A DNA stretch of 64,000 nt from an archaeon (GCA_018692925.1 JABHLH010000004.1:26523-90522), one strand, 5' to 3'; shown: positions 37,934 through 48,299, counted from the stretch's first letter. Notes: generated by a model not told the origin, from the letters alone. Program-made: numbers and translations.

Positions 37934-39589
37934 TTATTCCTTAATTCTTCCACAAACTATTGGAAAATAACCTGGAATTACTTCGCTCATAAAATCATAA
38001 AATTCTCCTAATAATACTGAAGCTTCTTCATATTCTTTTGAGTTATAAAAACCATCTTCTTGTTTTATATGAAGTAATCCTGTTTTATAATCATAAATAT
38101 TTATTAATTGGTTAAATGGGCTATCATAATATAATAAATAATTTGATTTGTCATTTTTTAATTTTATTGTTGTTATTGGTTTTTTACCGTAACTTTCTCT
38201 TTCTAATTCTATTGTTAATTCAAATTTAAATCCTTCTTTTGTTTCAACTTCTGTAATAAAACTACCATCACTATATACACTTACTTTTAGTTCATTTCCT
38301 TTAACTTTTTTAAATAACTGTGGAAATCTATTTTCATAATCTAATCTATTTTCATATTCTCTAACAAACTCAGAATCTTGTGGTATTCCTCTTGGATCTA
38401 AAACTAATTCTCTTAATTTTAATTGACTATCTTCAATTAACCTTTTTTCATCTTTTTTAAATTTATTTCTTGCAATAAGATATCCAGGAATCCAAATAAC
38501 ACTAGCAGCACCTAAACCAAATCCTGCAACAATCAAACCTGGAATGATATCCCATGCAGTCATTGCCATAATTACACCTCCAACAATACTTGCTTGTACA
38601 GCCCTAAACATTTGTTCTTGTAATATTCTTTTAGCTCTTTCTCTTTTCATTTCAATTTCTTCAAAACCAACTAAAACTTTCTCTTCTAAAGGTACTAAAG
38701 CTGTTCCTCTATAATTTTGTAAATCTGTAATTACTTCTCTTGCATTTTGATAATTATGATCTAAATTTGCATTAACTAATTTATCTAGAATATTTCTCAA
38801 CTCTTCTGGAATTCTTTGAGGCAAATTATATTGTTTAGCTCCTTGAATTCTACTAATCAAAACTTCTCTTGGTAATCCTCCAACTAAAGCTTCAACAGCA
38901 CTACAACCTAAAGAATATAAATCACATCTAACATCTGTATCTCCAATTTCTTGAGCAGGATGTCTATAAGTAAAAGTTCCAACACCTGTCAAAGCAGTAT
39001 CGTCTGATCCTTCTTCTTTTGAAGTATCCATATCAATAAATCTAACAAAATTATTTTCATCAACATATAAGTGTCCAGGTTTTACATCTCTATGTACTAC
39101 TTCTTCTCCATGTAAATATTCTAAACCTTCTAATGCACTTTCTAATATTGGTACTAATTCATCAGCATTCATTCTACCTTTTTCATGTATAATTTCAGCT
39201 AAACTTTTTCCATTTACTTTTTCTCTAACTGCAATAAAAAATTCATCATGTTCAATAACTTCAATTAATTTAGGAAAATGTGGATTATCTAAAAATTTTG
39301 AAACTTTAATTCCTCTTTGAATTGCTCTTAACAAATTATCATATTCTGCAAATACTAAATTTCCAGCAACAACTTTAGCAACATATTCTTTGCCATCATC
39401 ACCTATTGCATCAAAAACTAAGCCTTGCTTTCCAGAACCTAAAACATCAACAATTTCATAATCTCCAATTCTACCTTCTGGATATTCTTCAAAAAAACTA
39501 CCTAAAACTCTATTATACCTTTTATCTGGATTATCAGCTAATTTTTCCTCTAATTTCCTTCTCTGTAACGATACAACTGCTTGACTCAT
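37934..39589 (-). CDS. Eukaryotic-like Ser/Thr protein kinase, atypical, with TM segment
   Basis: LGSGKQGLVFDA, AKVV, HRDVKPGH, FIDMD, YSLGCSAVEAL; downstream hydrophobic helices. Confidence 0.85.
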   Translation of the reverse strand: MSQAVVSLQRRKLEEKLADNPDKRYNRVLGSFFEEYPEGRIGDYEIVDVLGSGKQGLVFDAIGDDGKEYVAKVVAGNLVFAEYDNLLRAIQRGIKVSKFLDNPHFPKLIEVIEHDEFFIAVREKVNGKSLAEIIHEKGRMNADELVPILESALEGLEYLHGEEVVHRDVKPGHLYVDENNFVRFIDMDTSKEEGSDDTALTGVGTFTYRHPAQEIGDTDVRCDLYSLGCSAVEALVGGLPREVLISRIQGAKQYNLPQRIPEELRNILDKLVNANLDHNYQNAREVITDLQNYRGTALVPLEEKVLVGFEEIEMKRERAKRILQEQMFRAVQASIVGGVIMAMTAWDIIPGLIVAGFGLGAASVIWIPGYLIARNKFKKDEKRLIEDSQLKLRELVLDPRGIPQDSEFVREYENRLDYENRFPQLFKKVKGNELKVSVYSDGSFITEVETKEGFKFELTIELERESYGKKPITTIKLKNDKSNYLLYYDSPFNQLINIYDYKTGLLHIKQEDGFYNSKEYEEASVLLGEFYDFMSEVIPGYFPIVCGRIKE

Positions 39590-39682
39590 ATTTCTTCTTT
39601 TTTAACATATATATATAAAACTACCTAAACCAAACCTTTATAAACAAACTAGAGGCTCAAAGATATAATTAGAGGCACAAAA

Positions 39683-39925
39683 ATGGCAGAAAAACAACTA
39701 AGTAAAGAAGAGCAAATTGGCTTTCATAAAGGCGCACTATCAGTATTAGCTGTAGAACAACAAGAATTCATGAAAATCTTACAAGTAGTACAACAACAAA
39801 TTGAAGCTCATGTAAATGCATTAAAAGGTTTAGGTATTGATTTAGAAGCTGAAGCAAAAAAAGCTATGGCAGATCAAAAAGCACCACAATCTTCAGGTAG
39901 TGATTTAGCTGGACGTTTGGGATAG
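39683..39925 (+). CDS. Small Gln-rich helical hypothetical protein
   Basis: 80 aa ORF with upstream TTTATAAACA promoter-like box. Confidence 0.5.
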   Translation: MAEKQLSKEEQIGFHKGALSVLAVEQQEFMKILQVVQQQIEAHVNALKGLGIDLEAEAKKAMADQKAPQSSGSDLAGRLG

Positions 39926-40882
39926 TCTACCTAAATAAGATTTTAATTTTTCTTTTACTTTTATTTCAAATTCTTTATCTAAATTTAATTTTTCAACTTC
40001 TTTATCCCAATTTAAATCAGGTAATTTTGTAATTGTTCCAACTAATTCTCTTCTAACTTTCTTAATATCTTCTTCAATTCTATAAGCTTCTTTTGTTCCA
40101 AATTTTCTTGTAGCAGGAAATTTTGTAAAAGCATTAGCACCAGCTTCTAATAATCGACCAACTTCTTCATATCTTCTTGCTGTTGTTCCTGCAATAATTT
40201 CTAACTTAGGGAATCTTATTCTTGTTTTAGCAATCCACCAAATATAATCTTCAGTCTCTGGACCTTTAGTAAATGGACTTCCAGTCACTGGTTTCAATGC
40301 ATAAAATGTAATTCTATCTAATTGATGTTTCTCAATAAACTTTTCTAACAAATCAAAATCTTCTTTTTTCTCTCCTAAACCTATAACCATTGTCATACTT
40401 CTTCTAAATCCTTCAGCATATTCAAACATATCTTCATATGGTTCAATATCTTTATCTGGACACATTTCTTTATGTAAGATTGGCTCAACAGTTTCAATAG
40501 AACTAACAATTCCTTTAACATAAGGTCTAAACTTTTCTAAATCTTCTTTACTTATCACACCTAAATTCAACCAAATTTTTTCACCATAAACTTCACTAAC
40601 TAATTTTGTAATCTCAACTAATTCTTCAATTGGAAAGATACCATATCCTCCAGTAAGAAATTCAACTCTCCATCCAAGAGCTTTACATAGAATTGCTTCG
40701 ACGACAACAGATTCTTTTGTTCTTGTAGCTTTATTAGAATGTTTTATTTTATGTTTGATTGTACTTCTAAAGCAAAACTTACAAGTTCCTTTATCACAAT
40801 ACCAACTCAGAAAAATACATCTACCATACCAAGCTTTATTATCATAGTTTTCTCTAAAAACTTTATTAGCTTCTTCAATCAT
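39905..40882 (-). CDS. Radical SAM protein with CX4CX2C motif
   Basis: WYCDKGTCKFCFRS; BioB/HmdB-like barrel; FLTGGYG. Confidence 0.75.
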   Translation of the reverse strand: MIEEANKVFRENYDNKAWYGRCIFLSWYCDKGTCKFCFRSTIKHKIKHSNKATRTKESVVVEAILCKALGWRVEFLTGGYGIFPIEELVEITKLVSEVYGEKIWLNLGVISKEDLEKFRPYVKGIVSSIETVEPILHKEMCPDKDIEPYEDMFEYAEGFRRSMTMVIGLGEKKEDFDLLEKFIEKHQLDRITFYALKPVTGSPFTKGPETEDYIWWIAKTRIRFPKLEIIAGTTARRYEEVGRLLEAGANAFTKFPATRKFGTKEAYRIEEDIKKVRRELVGTITKLPDLNWDKEVEKLNLDKEFEIKVKEKLKSYLGRLSQTSS

Positions 40883-40914
40883 AGAATTTAATATAAAATA
40901 ACTATATTTAAATC

Positions 40915-41922
40915 TTACTCTCCTAAAAATAATTCTGGGAAGTAGGTATATTTGTATTCTTCATATGCAATTAGGGTTTTATAACCTTTAATTCTATTAG
41001 CAAATGTTCTTCGAATTTTATTTAATGTATCATGCAAATCTTCAGGTTTATCGACTGCAAGATAGATCATAACATTATAATTTCCAATGGTTTTTACAGC
41101 CCACAAAACATTTGGATCTTGAATTAAATATCTTTTTAATTTAGCTTCTACATCTTCATATAAACTATTTATTCTCAAAAGAATAGCATAAACTTGATAA
41201 CCTACTGCTCTATAATTAATAGCTGGAATATAATTTCTAATGATTTCTCCATCTTCTAGTTTTTTCATTCTATAAGTCACAGAATCTACTCCTAATTTTG
41301 TTTTCTCTGCAATTTTATAGATAGGCATAACAGCATCTTCTTTCAAAACATTCAGAATTTTAATATCTTTATCATCCACTTTTATTTCTTTAATTTTCTT
41401 TTTCTTTTTTTCAATTTCAAATTCTAAGAAACTTTTAGGAAAAACTCTTCCAACAAATGTTCTAACTACAATTAATAATTCATTTTCTTTAATATATTTA
41501 TCTACTCCATTAAATAATTGGGTCAAATTCCTTTCTAGCTCGTCGATATTTTTTGCAACCATTGCAATTTCAAAATCATATCCTCCACTAAATTTAATCA
41601 CAGCTCTTACAAATGGATAACTAATTAATTTTTTCAAATATTCTTTTTCAATCTCTAAATCAGGTTTATTTAAGTTAACAAATAGATGATATGCTCTATA
41701 ATCTAATTTCTTAATATCGACGACAACTTTATAATTTTGTATGATTCCTTTTTCTTCTAATTGTTTTATTCTATACCTAACACTTTCTTTAGACAAACCT
41801 GCTTTTTTTGCAATTTGATTATGACTCTGTCTAGAATTTTCTTCTAAACATTTCAAGATTTTTTTATCTTTCAAATCTAAATCAAAAACTTTCTTTGCTT
41901 TAATTCGAGGCTCATATTTCAT
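40915..41922 (-). CDS. Tandem Lrp/AsnC-type transcriptional regulator
   Basis: Two HTH + RAM-like halves: DKKILKCLEENSRQSHNQIAKKAGLS... and DIKILNVLKEDAVMPIYKIAEKTKLG... Confidence 0.85.
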   Translation of the reverse strand: MKYEPRIKAKKVFDLDLKDKKILKCLEENSRQSHNQIAKKAGLSKESVRYRIKQLEEKGIIQNYKVVVDIKKLDYRAYHLFVNLNKPDLEIEKEYLKKLISYPFVRAVIKFSGGYDFEIAMVAKNIDELERNLTQLFNGVDKYIKENELLIVVRTFVGRVFPKSFLEFEIEKKKKKIKEIKVDDKDIKILNVLKEDAVMPIYKIAEKTKLGVDSVTYRMKKLEDGEIIRNYIPAINYRAVGYQVYAILLRINSLYEDVEAKLKRYLIQDPNVLWAVKTIGNYNVMIYLAVDKPEDLHDTLNKIRRTFANRIKGYKTLIAYEEYKYTYFPELFLGE

Positions 41923-42022
41923 ATTTTAACTCAAATCAGTAAAAGTATATAAATTTATCCTTTTTTTCGTTAAAATTAGCTAAAACATTTTATAGGGTAT
42001 TTATGACATCCATATCACTAAG

Positions 42023-42937
42023 ATGGTAAGCATAGAAATATACGGAGCAAGAGGATCATACGGCACAGATTTTAAACAGTCAAGAGGCTTTGGTAATTCA
42101 ACAACTTGCTTAGGATTATGGCTAGATAAAGAAGTAATATTCTTTGATGCAGGTTCTGGTTTACCTTTAGCTCAAGAGACAATGAGAGAAAGATCTCCTG
42201 AAGCTGTAACAATTGCATTATCTCATTTACACCATGATCATACATCAGGTTTACTTGGTACTGAACAAATGTACTTTAATCCTAAAGGTGTAGAAGTTGA
42301 TATTATTGGTCCTTACAAAATATTTACAGGATTAAATTTAGAATTTGCAAAATTTGTATCTCCAATTCCATTAGATATTTTAACAAATTTAAGACAGATA
42401 AGTTCACTTCCACCAAATCATTCATTTAGAACTCAAACTGGTCAAGAAGTAACTTCATTTGTAGCAGGATGGCATCCAAGTAATTCTGGATTAATTGAAA
42501 AAGATTTACATTTTGATTTTCATAGAGACTATGGTGTTCAAGGCTACATTATAGAGGCTGAAAGAAAAAAAATAGTATTTTCAACTGACATGGAATTTAG
42601 GTATTATAGAGACTTAGATAATAATATTATTCCATTTACAAAAGATCAAACACAGGCAAGAATAAATCAGTTAATTCGTGCTGCATATGGTGCTGACTTA
42701 TTAATTATGGATGGACAATATAATGAATTAGAATATGAAAAATTTCGAGGTTATGGCCATGCAACTTTTGAAGGAGTATATGAAATTGCATTAGCTGCAA
42801 AAGTAAAAAAATTAATAATTACTCACCACAAACCTGGAAGATCTGATACAGATTTATTTGAAATAAGTAGAAGATTAAATCGAAGAAGTAATTTAGAAGT
42901 TTTTATTGCAAAACAAGGTTCAGTAATAGAAGTTTAG
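42023..42937 (+). CDS. Metallo-beta-lactamase-fold hydrolase
   Basis: LSHLHHDHTSG (HxHxDH), ITHHKPG. Confidence 0.85.
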   Translation: MVSIEIYGARGSYGTDFKQSRGFGNSTTCLGLWLDKEVIFFDAGSGLPLAQETMRERSPEAVTIALSHLHHDHTSGLLGTEQMYFNPKGVEVDIIGPYKIFTGLNLEFAKFVSPIPLDILTNLRQISSLPPNHSFRTQTGQEVTSFVAGWHPSNSGLIEKDLHFDFHRDYGVQGYIIEAERKKIVFSTDMEFRYYRDLDNNIIPFTKDQTQARINQLIRAAYGADLLIMDGQYNELEYEKFRGYGHATFEGVYEIALAAKVKKLIITHHKPGRSDTDLFEISRRLNRRSNLEVFIAKQGSVIEV

Positions 42938-44295
42938 AAAGGTAGAGGATCATAACTTAACAAGAATGTATCCTTATCAATTTCATCATAACCTAAATCT
43001 AATAATTTTTTCTTTATTTTTTTCTTTCCAGCAAAATCAAAATCCTTAAAATCAACTTCATGTTTCAAAACTTTACTTTGAACTTCAGCTATAAATTTCA
43101 ATTCCCTATAACCTCTCTCTATCATTTTTTCTTCATAACCCATCCCTCTCAAACTACAATCATATGAAGACTGAGCAACAATTTCACTTCCAATAACATA
43201 ACTCAAAGAATATTCAGCAATTTCTCTATCAACAAATTCATCCTCTCTAACTTTTCCCAAAAGATATATTTCTCCTTCACTTTTGTTAATATTAATTCTA
43301 AATTTTCTTTTCTTAAAATAAACTTCAGGCACTAACAACCTTGTTCCTTTTTTTATACTTGGACAAATAGCTTTACCATCATTTCCTAAAACATTATATT
43401 GACAACTTCCACAATGTCCATGATTAACTGGATAATCTCTTTTCAATTTTCCTTCAAAAAAACTTTCAAATTTCCCTCTTAATTTCTCTAAATGTGAATC
43501 ATCTCTACTTGTTTCCAACAAAATATCTTTTTTTGCATTATAATGTCTATACTTAATTTTCGGACTAATAATCATAGTTTCTAAATCATTAATTACATCA
43601 TCATCAATTCCTAACTTTTCGAATAAGAAATAATTATCTTCTTTCATTCCATTTCTTAAAATTTCACACAATGCTAATATTCTAAAAGTTACAAAAGCAC
43701 TCTCATCAATAGTTCCATCTTTTCTATCAAAGTCTGTTCTAAATCCCCATGGGTTTGGGTCGTCGATAATTCCACCTCTTCTAATCTCAGGAAATTTAAC
43801 TTTCAAAGGAATTCCTTCAAAATAAACTGACATAGGTAAATTAATAGTTCCTAAAATGGGTGCACCATTTTCTAAAACAAAACTCCAATAATTTACAACA
43901 GCATCTTTCAAATTTTGTCCAGATCTATATCCTTGTCCATTGAAAGCCCATCTAATTTCTCTTCCATGAAACTTTTCTCCTTTAATTGCGTGATTCCATC
44001 TTCCTTGTAACCAACCACTCCAAGCATAAGCATCTCTAAAAGGGAAATTTTCATTCAACTCATTCATATCCATTCTTTCAGGGTCTCTTAAAGTTTTATC
44101 TCTAATCATTTGAAAAATTTTCTTTCTTTCTTGTTGAAAAAATAAAGCCATTGAAGCAAAAGCAGAAACTGGAGCCTTACTTGTTCCTAAATTCTTTCTT
44201 AAAAAATATGAATACTTACAATTAAAAAAACTTTTTAGATCAGACTCAGTAATTAATTCTCCTCTTTCAAATTGCATTTTATTTTTAAAACTCAT
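42934..44295 (-). CDS. Possible Cas4/AddB-like Fe-S PD-(D/E)XK protein
   Basis: N-terminal SFFNCKYSYFLRK plus C-terminal HCGSCQYNVLGNDGKAICPS (Cas4-type four-Cys spacing); active site not verified. Confidence 0.5.
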   Translation of the reverse strand: MSFKNKMQFERGELITESDLKSFFNCKYSYFLRKNLGTSKAPVSAFASMALFFQQERKKIFQMIRDKTLRDPERMDMNELNENFPFRDAYAWSGWLQGRWNHAIKGEKFHGREIRWAFNGQGYRSGQNLKDAVVNYWSFVLENGAPILGTINLPMSVYFEGIPLKVKFPEIRRGGIIDDPNPWGFRTDFDRKDGTIDESAFVTFRILALCEILRNGMKEDNYFLFEKLGIDDDVINDLETMIISPKIKYRHYNAKKDILLETSRDDSHLEKLRGKFESFFEGKLKRDYPVNHGHCGSCQYNVLGNDGKAICPSIKKGTRLLVPEVYFKKRKFRININKSEGEIYLLGKVREDEFVDREIAEYSLSYVIGSEIVAQSSYDCSLRGMGYEEKMIERGYRELKFIAEVQSKVLKHEVDFKDFDFAGKKKIKKKLLDLGYDEIDKDTFLLSYDPLPF

Positions 44296-45859
44296 ATTGT
44301 TTTCCTCTCACTGGTATCAAAACATCATCTATTTGTGGGATTATTTGCCTTCTTCTTGAAGCATACATTGCAGATAATTTAGGAATCATTGTGTGATACA
44401 TAATTTTCAAACAATCCAATTCTCTTAATACTTCAGAATATTCTTCTTTGTTCCAATGTCCAGTAATATGAACAGTAGTAATATTACTTTGAGTTCCATT
44501 CAACACATCTAATTTTGGTCCTGTTAACATATTATAATGATCTAAAACTTCAATTTGTCTTGCTTCATCAACTTCCATAGACTTAGTCCAAGGTCCAGGG
44601 TGCGATCTAATAAATTTACTTCCTTCTTTAGGTTGAATTTCTTCTAACATTGCAACCAAATGATTTGCAGGAATATATACTAAAAATTTATCTTGATTTT
44701 TTTTCATATCTTGTATTGAAACTCTTTGCACTTTCTTTTTATTTCCGTCCCATTTTCTTTTAGGATCTAAATAATGTCTTTGCCAAACTCTATAATCTCT
44801 TTCTACCATTTCTTGAGGATACTCACTATCGATTAAACCATATCTCAACTTAGGCATATAAATTCCAATATATTCATCATTTAATTTTGGATAACCATTA
44901 ACTCCATTAAATTTTGACAAATATTCTCCTTGAGCAGCATCAACTACTAACATTCTCCCAGTTGCTTTAGCTGCATAATACATTGAAGTCATTCTATCAA
45001 AATCTCTAGGTGGGTAAGCAACAGCTGCAAATGCAACATCTTTCAACTGATCAATCATTGCACTTGTAACATCTTCTTCAGTACCTTGATGGTCAAAATG
45101 TAACAAAGAACCTTCTACAAAGAAATAATCAATCTTCTCTCTATGCAAAGCTTCAATAAACTTCTCTGTATCGCCTCTTCTTCTTCCTCTAAACCTTATA
45201 TCTCCACTAACTGCAACTTTACCTGCACTAGTTTCAAAGATCCAACCTGTCGCACCAGGCAAAGAATGATCAACTAAATATGGTGTTCCATAAATATTTC
45301 CAATCTTAACTCTTTCTTCATCTTCCAATTCAACAATAGCTCTTTCAATAGTTGCTAAATCTCCTGAAGCAAATTTTAATCCACCTTGGGTATTTGGTAC
45401 TAAAGCATTTCTTGCAACATAATCTAAAAATTGATTCACAGTTCTTCCACTTAACTTTTGCCAAAGCCTTGCAAGTGTAGCTCCATGTTTATGATAAAAT
45501 AATTTTATATCTGGTCTTAACTTTTCAACTTCTCCAATATGATCATAGTGTGCATGGCTACAAACAATTCCATCAATCCCTGGTTTTCTAAATCTAGGGT
45601 CTCTAAAACCTTGTCCATCTAATCTATAAATTCCAGGAAAGTCTGCTGCTAGTGCTAAACTTTTTGCAATTTCAATTTCACTATGTCTAGCTGGTTTGTA
45701 AGGGAACCCATAATATCGATTATAATGGTCAGGTCTTTGTCCAAAATCAAAGAAAAATCTTGTATCAGCGTCAGTATCATGGAAAAGAATTTGTACACCA
45801 CCTAACTCTCCCCAATCCTTCTTTAATGCTCCTCCATAGAATTTAACTTTAAGACTCAT
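44285..45859 (-). CDS. MBL-fold RNase J/CPSF-like hydrolase
   Basis: CSHAHYDHIG, VSGDIRF; overlaps the downstream gene by 11 nt. Confidence 0.75.
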   Translation of the reverse strand: MSLKVKFYGGALKKDWGELGGVQILFHDTDADTRFFFDFGQRPDHYNRYYGFPYKPARHSEIEIAKSLALAADFPGIYRLDGQGFRDPRFRKPGIDGIVCSHAHYDHIGEVEKLRPDIKLFYHKHGATLARLWQKLSGRTVNQFLDYVARNALVPNTQGGLKFASGDLATIERAIVELEDEERVKIGNIYGTPYLVDHSLPGATGWIFETSAGKVAVSGDIRFRGRRRGDTEKFIEALHREKIDYFFVEGSLLHFDHQGTEEDVTSAMIDQLKDVAFAAVAYPPRDFDRMTSMYYAAKATGRMLVVDAAQGEYLSKFNGVNGYPKLNDEYIGIYMPKLRYGLIDSEYPQEMVERDYRVWQRHYLDPKRKWDGNKKKVQRVSIQDMKKNQDKFLVYIPANHLVAMLEEIQPKEGSKFIRSHPGPWTKSMEVDEARQIEVLDHYNMLTGPKLDVLNGTQSNITTVHITGHWNKEEYSEVLRELDCLKIMYHTMIPKLSAMYASRRRQIIPQIDDVLIPVRGKQYEF

Positions 45860-46115
45860 AATAAAAGAAATTTACTCTTTATTTATAAAAATATTGAATT
45901 AGAAAACTTTATAAATCTCCTCTTATGGAGTATAAATTATGAAAACATTTAATGCTAGATTGGAGAGAGAAAAATTATTAATCTCAGAGTTAATTTCAAC
46001 TAGCATGGCTTCTAGTTCATTTTTCTTTTAATATGATACCATGATCTATATTATTTTTTTCAGATAGTAGATTCTATAGTCGTAAATCAAATATCATAAA
46101 TTAGGAGGATACAAG

Positions 46116-47036
46116 ATGGTAATGCCTCATCAAGTTCAATTTAAAATAATAAAAAAGAGACTAAAAGGTCTCGAAGGAAAAGCAAAATTAAAAGAAATCG
46201 AAGAAATAAGACAAGAATTACCTGGCTTTAACACTGGGCCATATGGTGAAATGAAGAGTTGGTTAACTGATGAAGTTAAGAAAACCAAAACCAGATCAAA
46301 CATTAAGCACCAAGATTGGCTTGGAGTAAAAAGACAAGGTAAAAAACAGTTTGTCCTAGTCGGATGTCCAAGTGTTGGTAAGAGCTCATTAATTCAGAAA
46401 CTTTCAGGAATACAAATCAAAGTTGCTGCATATGAATTTACAACATTAAAGCCTCAACCTGCAGTAATAAATTTGAAAGGTGCAGATATTCAAATAGTAG
46501 ATCTTCCAGGTTTACTAAAAGGTGCTGTTGATGACATTGGTGGCGGAAAAAGGTTAATTGGAATTGTCAGAAATGCAGATGGAATTATTTTCATGCACGA
46601 TCTCTCAAAGCCATTATCTGATATGCAAAAAATTATGGATGAAATTGACAAAGCAAAAATCAAGAAACCTAAAATCATTTTGGGCAACAAAGTAGATTTA
46701 GCTAGAGATAACTTTAGAGAATTAAAAGAAAAATTCTCTAAGGATAAAGTAATTGCAATTTCCACAGAAACTGAAGAAGGATTTAATGAACTGAAAGAAG
46801 AGATTTGGAATTTATCTAACTTGATCAGAGTTTTTACTGTTCATGATAGAAAACCTTTTATCTTAGCCAAAGACTCAAGAGTTAGTGATCTACTTCAAAA
46901 AATTCATAGAGAATTCCTTGAAAAATTCAAAGTGGCAAGAGTGACTGGAAAAAGTGCAAAGTTTCCAAGACAATCTGTTGGAATAAATCATTATTTGGAG
47001 GATGAGGATGAAATTCAGATAATCTTAAAAAAATAA
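46116..47036 (+). CDS. DRG/OBG-family GTPase with TGS domain
   Basis: GCPSVGKSSL, DLPGLL, NKVD, C-terminal TGS; AGGAGG SD upstream. Confidence 0.9.
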   Translation: MVMPHQVQFKIIKKRLKGLEGKAKLKEIEEIRQELPGFNTGPYGEMKSWLTDEVKKTKTRSNIKHQDWLGVKRQGKKQFVLVGCPSVGKSSLIQKLSGIQIKVAAYEFTTLKPQPAVINLKGADIQIVDLPGLLKGAVDDIGGGKRLIGIVRNADGIIFMHDLSKPLSDMQKIMDEIDKAKIKKPKIILGNKVDLARDNFRELKEKFSKDKVIAISTETEEGFNELKEEIWNLSNLIRVFTVHDRKPFILAKDSRVSDLLQKIHREFLEKFKVARVTGKSAKFPRQSVGINHYLEDEDEIQIILKK

Positions 47037-47089
47037 TTTTTTTCTTTTTTTTCAATAAATATAAAAACTCTAAAACTATAATAAATTCT

Positions 47090-48133
47090 ATGAAAGAAAC
47101 ACTTCCAGGTACTTTGAGGATAAAAACTAAAGATTTACAAGTTTACGAAAAAACAAAATCTTCTTGGAAAAAGTCAAAAGTTAAATTTCCAAATGCTAGT
47201 CAAGTAATTAAACTTTTCAAAAAAAGTAAAAATTTAAAATCTTTAATTGACAAAAATGATCCCAACTTTCTAAAAGGACAATTGTCTTCTGAAGGCAAAT
47301 GTCAAGGTGCAAGAATAAATATTTTACCAAACAATAAAACTTTGGACAAAGCATATTCTTTATTTGCAAATCACTTAACTATTCACGATCAAAAATCAAA
47401 TGAACACTGGGATGTATTACTACAAAATCCAGGTGGAACTTATGCTTACATTTACACTTTAGATAAAAAATCAAAAGCAAAATTAAGGAAATACAAAAAG
47501 GTAAAAGAATTTGATAAACATTATCCTTTAATCAAAAGAAAAGTTACTTTGGCATTAAAAAATAAAAATGATCATTTAGCTTTACCTATGTACACATTAC
47601 TAAATACTTACATGCGGGTAGGGAACGAAATTTATTTCAAGGCTCATGGACATAAAGGTCTTACAACTTTAAAGAAAAAAGATATTAAAATCAAAGGCAA
47701 AGAAGTAACTTTCAATTATCTTGCTAAAGATGGAGTTCCAAGAACAATTAAAAAAAATTTTCCTCCAAATTATCTTAGAAGATTAAATAAAAAATTAAAA
47801 GATTTAAAAACTGATTCTTTTGTTTTCACAGGCCCAAATGGACATCCTCTAAAAGATACAAAATTCAAAGAAGCTTTCAAAAGTTATTGTGGGAAAGAAT
47901 TTTATCCACACATAGTTAGATCACACCATGCAAGTTTAAGGGCAAGAGAATTTCTTAAAACTCACAAAACAACAAACAAAAAAGAAATGAAAGAATTCTT
48001 CTTATCATTAGCTCAGGACTTAGGACACAAGAAATTCTCAAAGAAAGAAAATATTTGGAAAGAAAGTTATACAGTTACTCTAAATCATTATGTTGATCCT
48101 GAACTGGTTGAAAAGATCAGAGCTTTGGTATAA
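47090..48133 (+). CDS. Type IB DNA topoisomerase
   Basis: MRVGNEIYF...GLTTLKKKDI, HIVRSHHAS, C-terminal catalytic Tyr region KESYTVTLNHYVDP. Confidence 0.8.
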   Translation: MKETLPGTLRIKTKDLQVYEKTKSSWKKSKVKFPNASQVIKLFKKSKNLKSLIDKNDPNFLKGQLSSEGKCQGARINILPNNKTLDKAYSLFANHLTIHDQKSNEHWDVLLQNPGGTYAYIYTLDKKSKAKLRKYKKVKEFDKHYPLIKRKVTLALKNKNDHLALPMYTLLNTYMRVGNEIYFKAHGHKGLTTLKKKDIKIKGKEVTFNYLAKDGVPRTIKKNFPPNYLRRLNKKLKDLKTDSFVFTGPNGHPLKDTKFKEAFKSYCGKEFYPHIVRSHHASLRAREFLKTHKTTNKKEMKEFFLSLAQDLGHKKFSKKENIWKESYTVTLNHYVDPELVEKIRALV

Positions 48134-48139
48134 TAAATA

Positions 48140-48274
48140 CGCCGAGACTGGGATTCGAACCCAGATATCCAAAGGAAACAAGCTCTCAGGAATCAAATCT
48201 GATATTTTCCAGGCCTACGCTTTCTATTCAATCTGAACAGAAATTTGCGCGATACCAGATTACGCGATCTCGGC
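48140..48274 (-). tRNA. tRNA-Ser(GGA) with two introns (48215..48244 at 29/30; 48185..48206 at 37/38)
   Basis: GCCGAGA/TCTCGGC, G73, T-arm CTGGG-TTCGAAT-CCCAG. After removing both introns: CAAGC-CTGGAAA-GCTTG anticodon arm and class II variable arm TTTCCTTTGGATAT. Intron 1 BHB: GCGC/GCGT central helix, AA^A and AG^G bulges, TTTCT/AGAAA intron helix. Confidence 0.9.
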
Positions 48275-48299
48275 ATATACATACTCTTTTTATTATGGT

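Noticed and set aside
48140-48274. Reading the tRNA at 48140 with a CAAAT/ATTTG anticodon stem and a single 37-nt intron
   Set aside because: Gives anticodon CTG with an implausible U37 and an oversized variable arm; the two-intron solution gives a perfect stem, GGA anticodon and BHB motifs.
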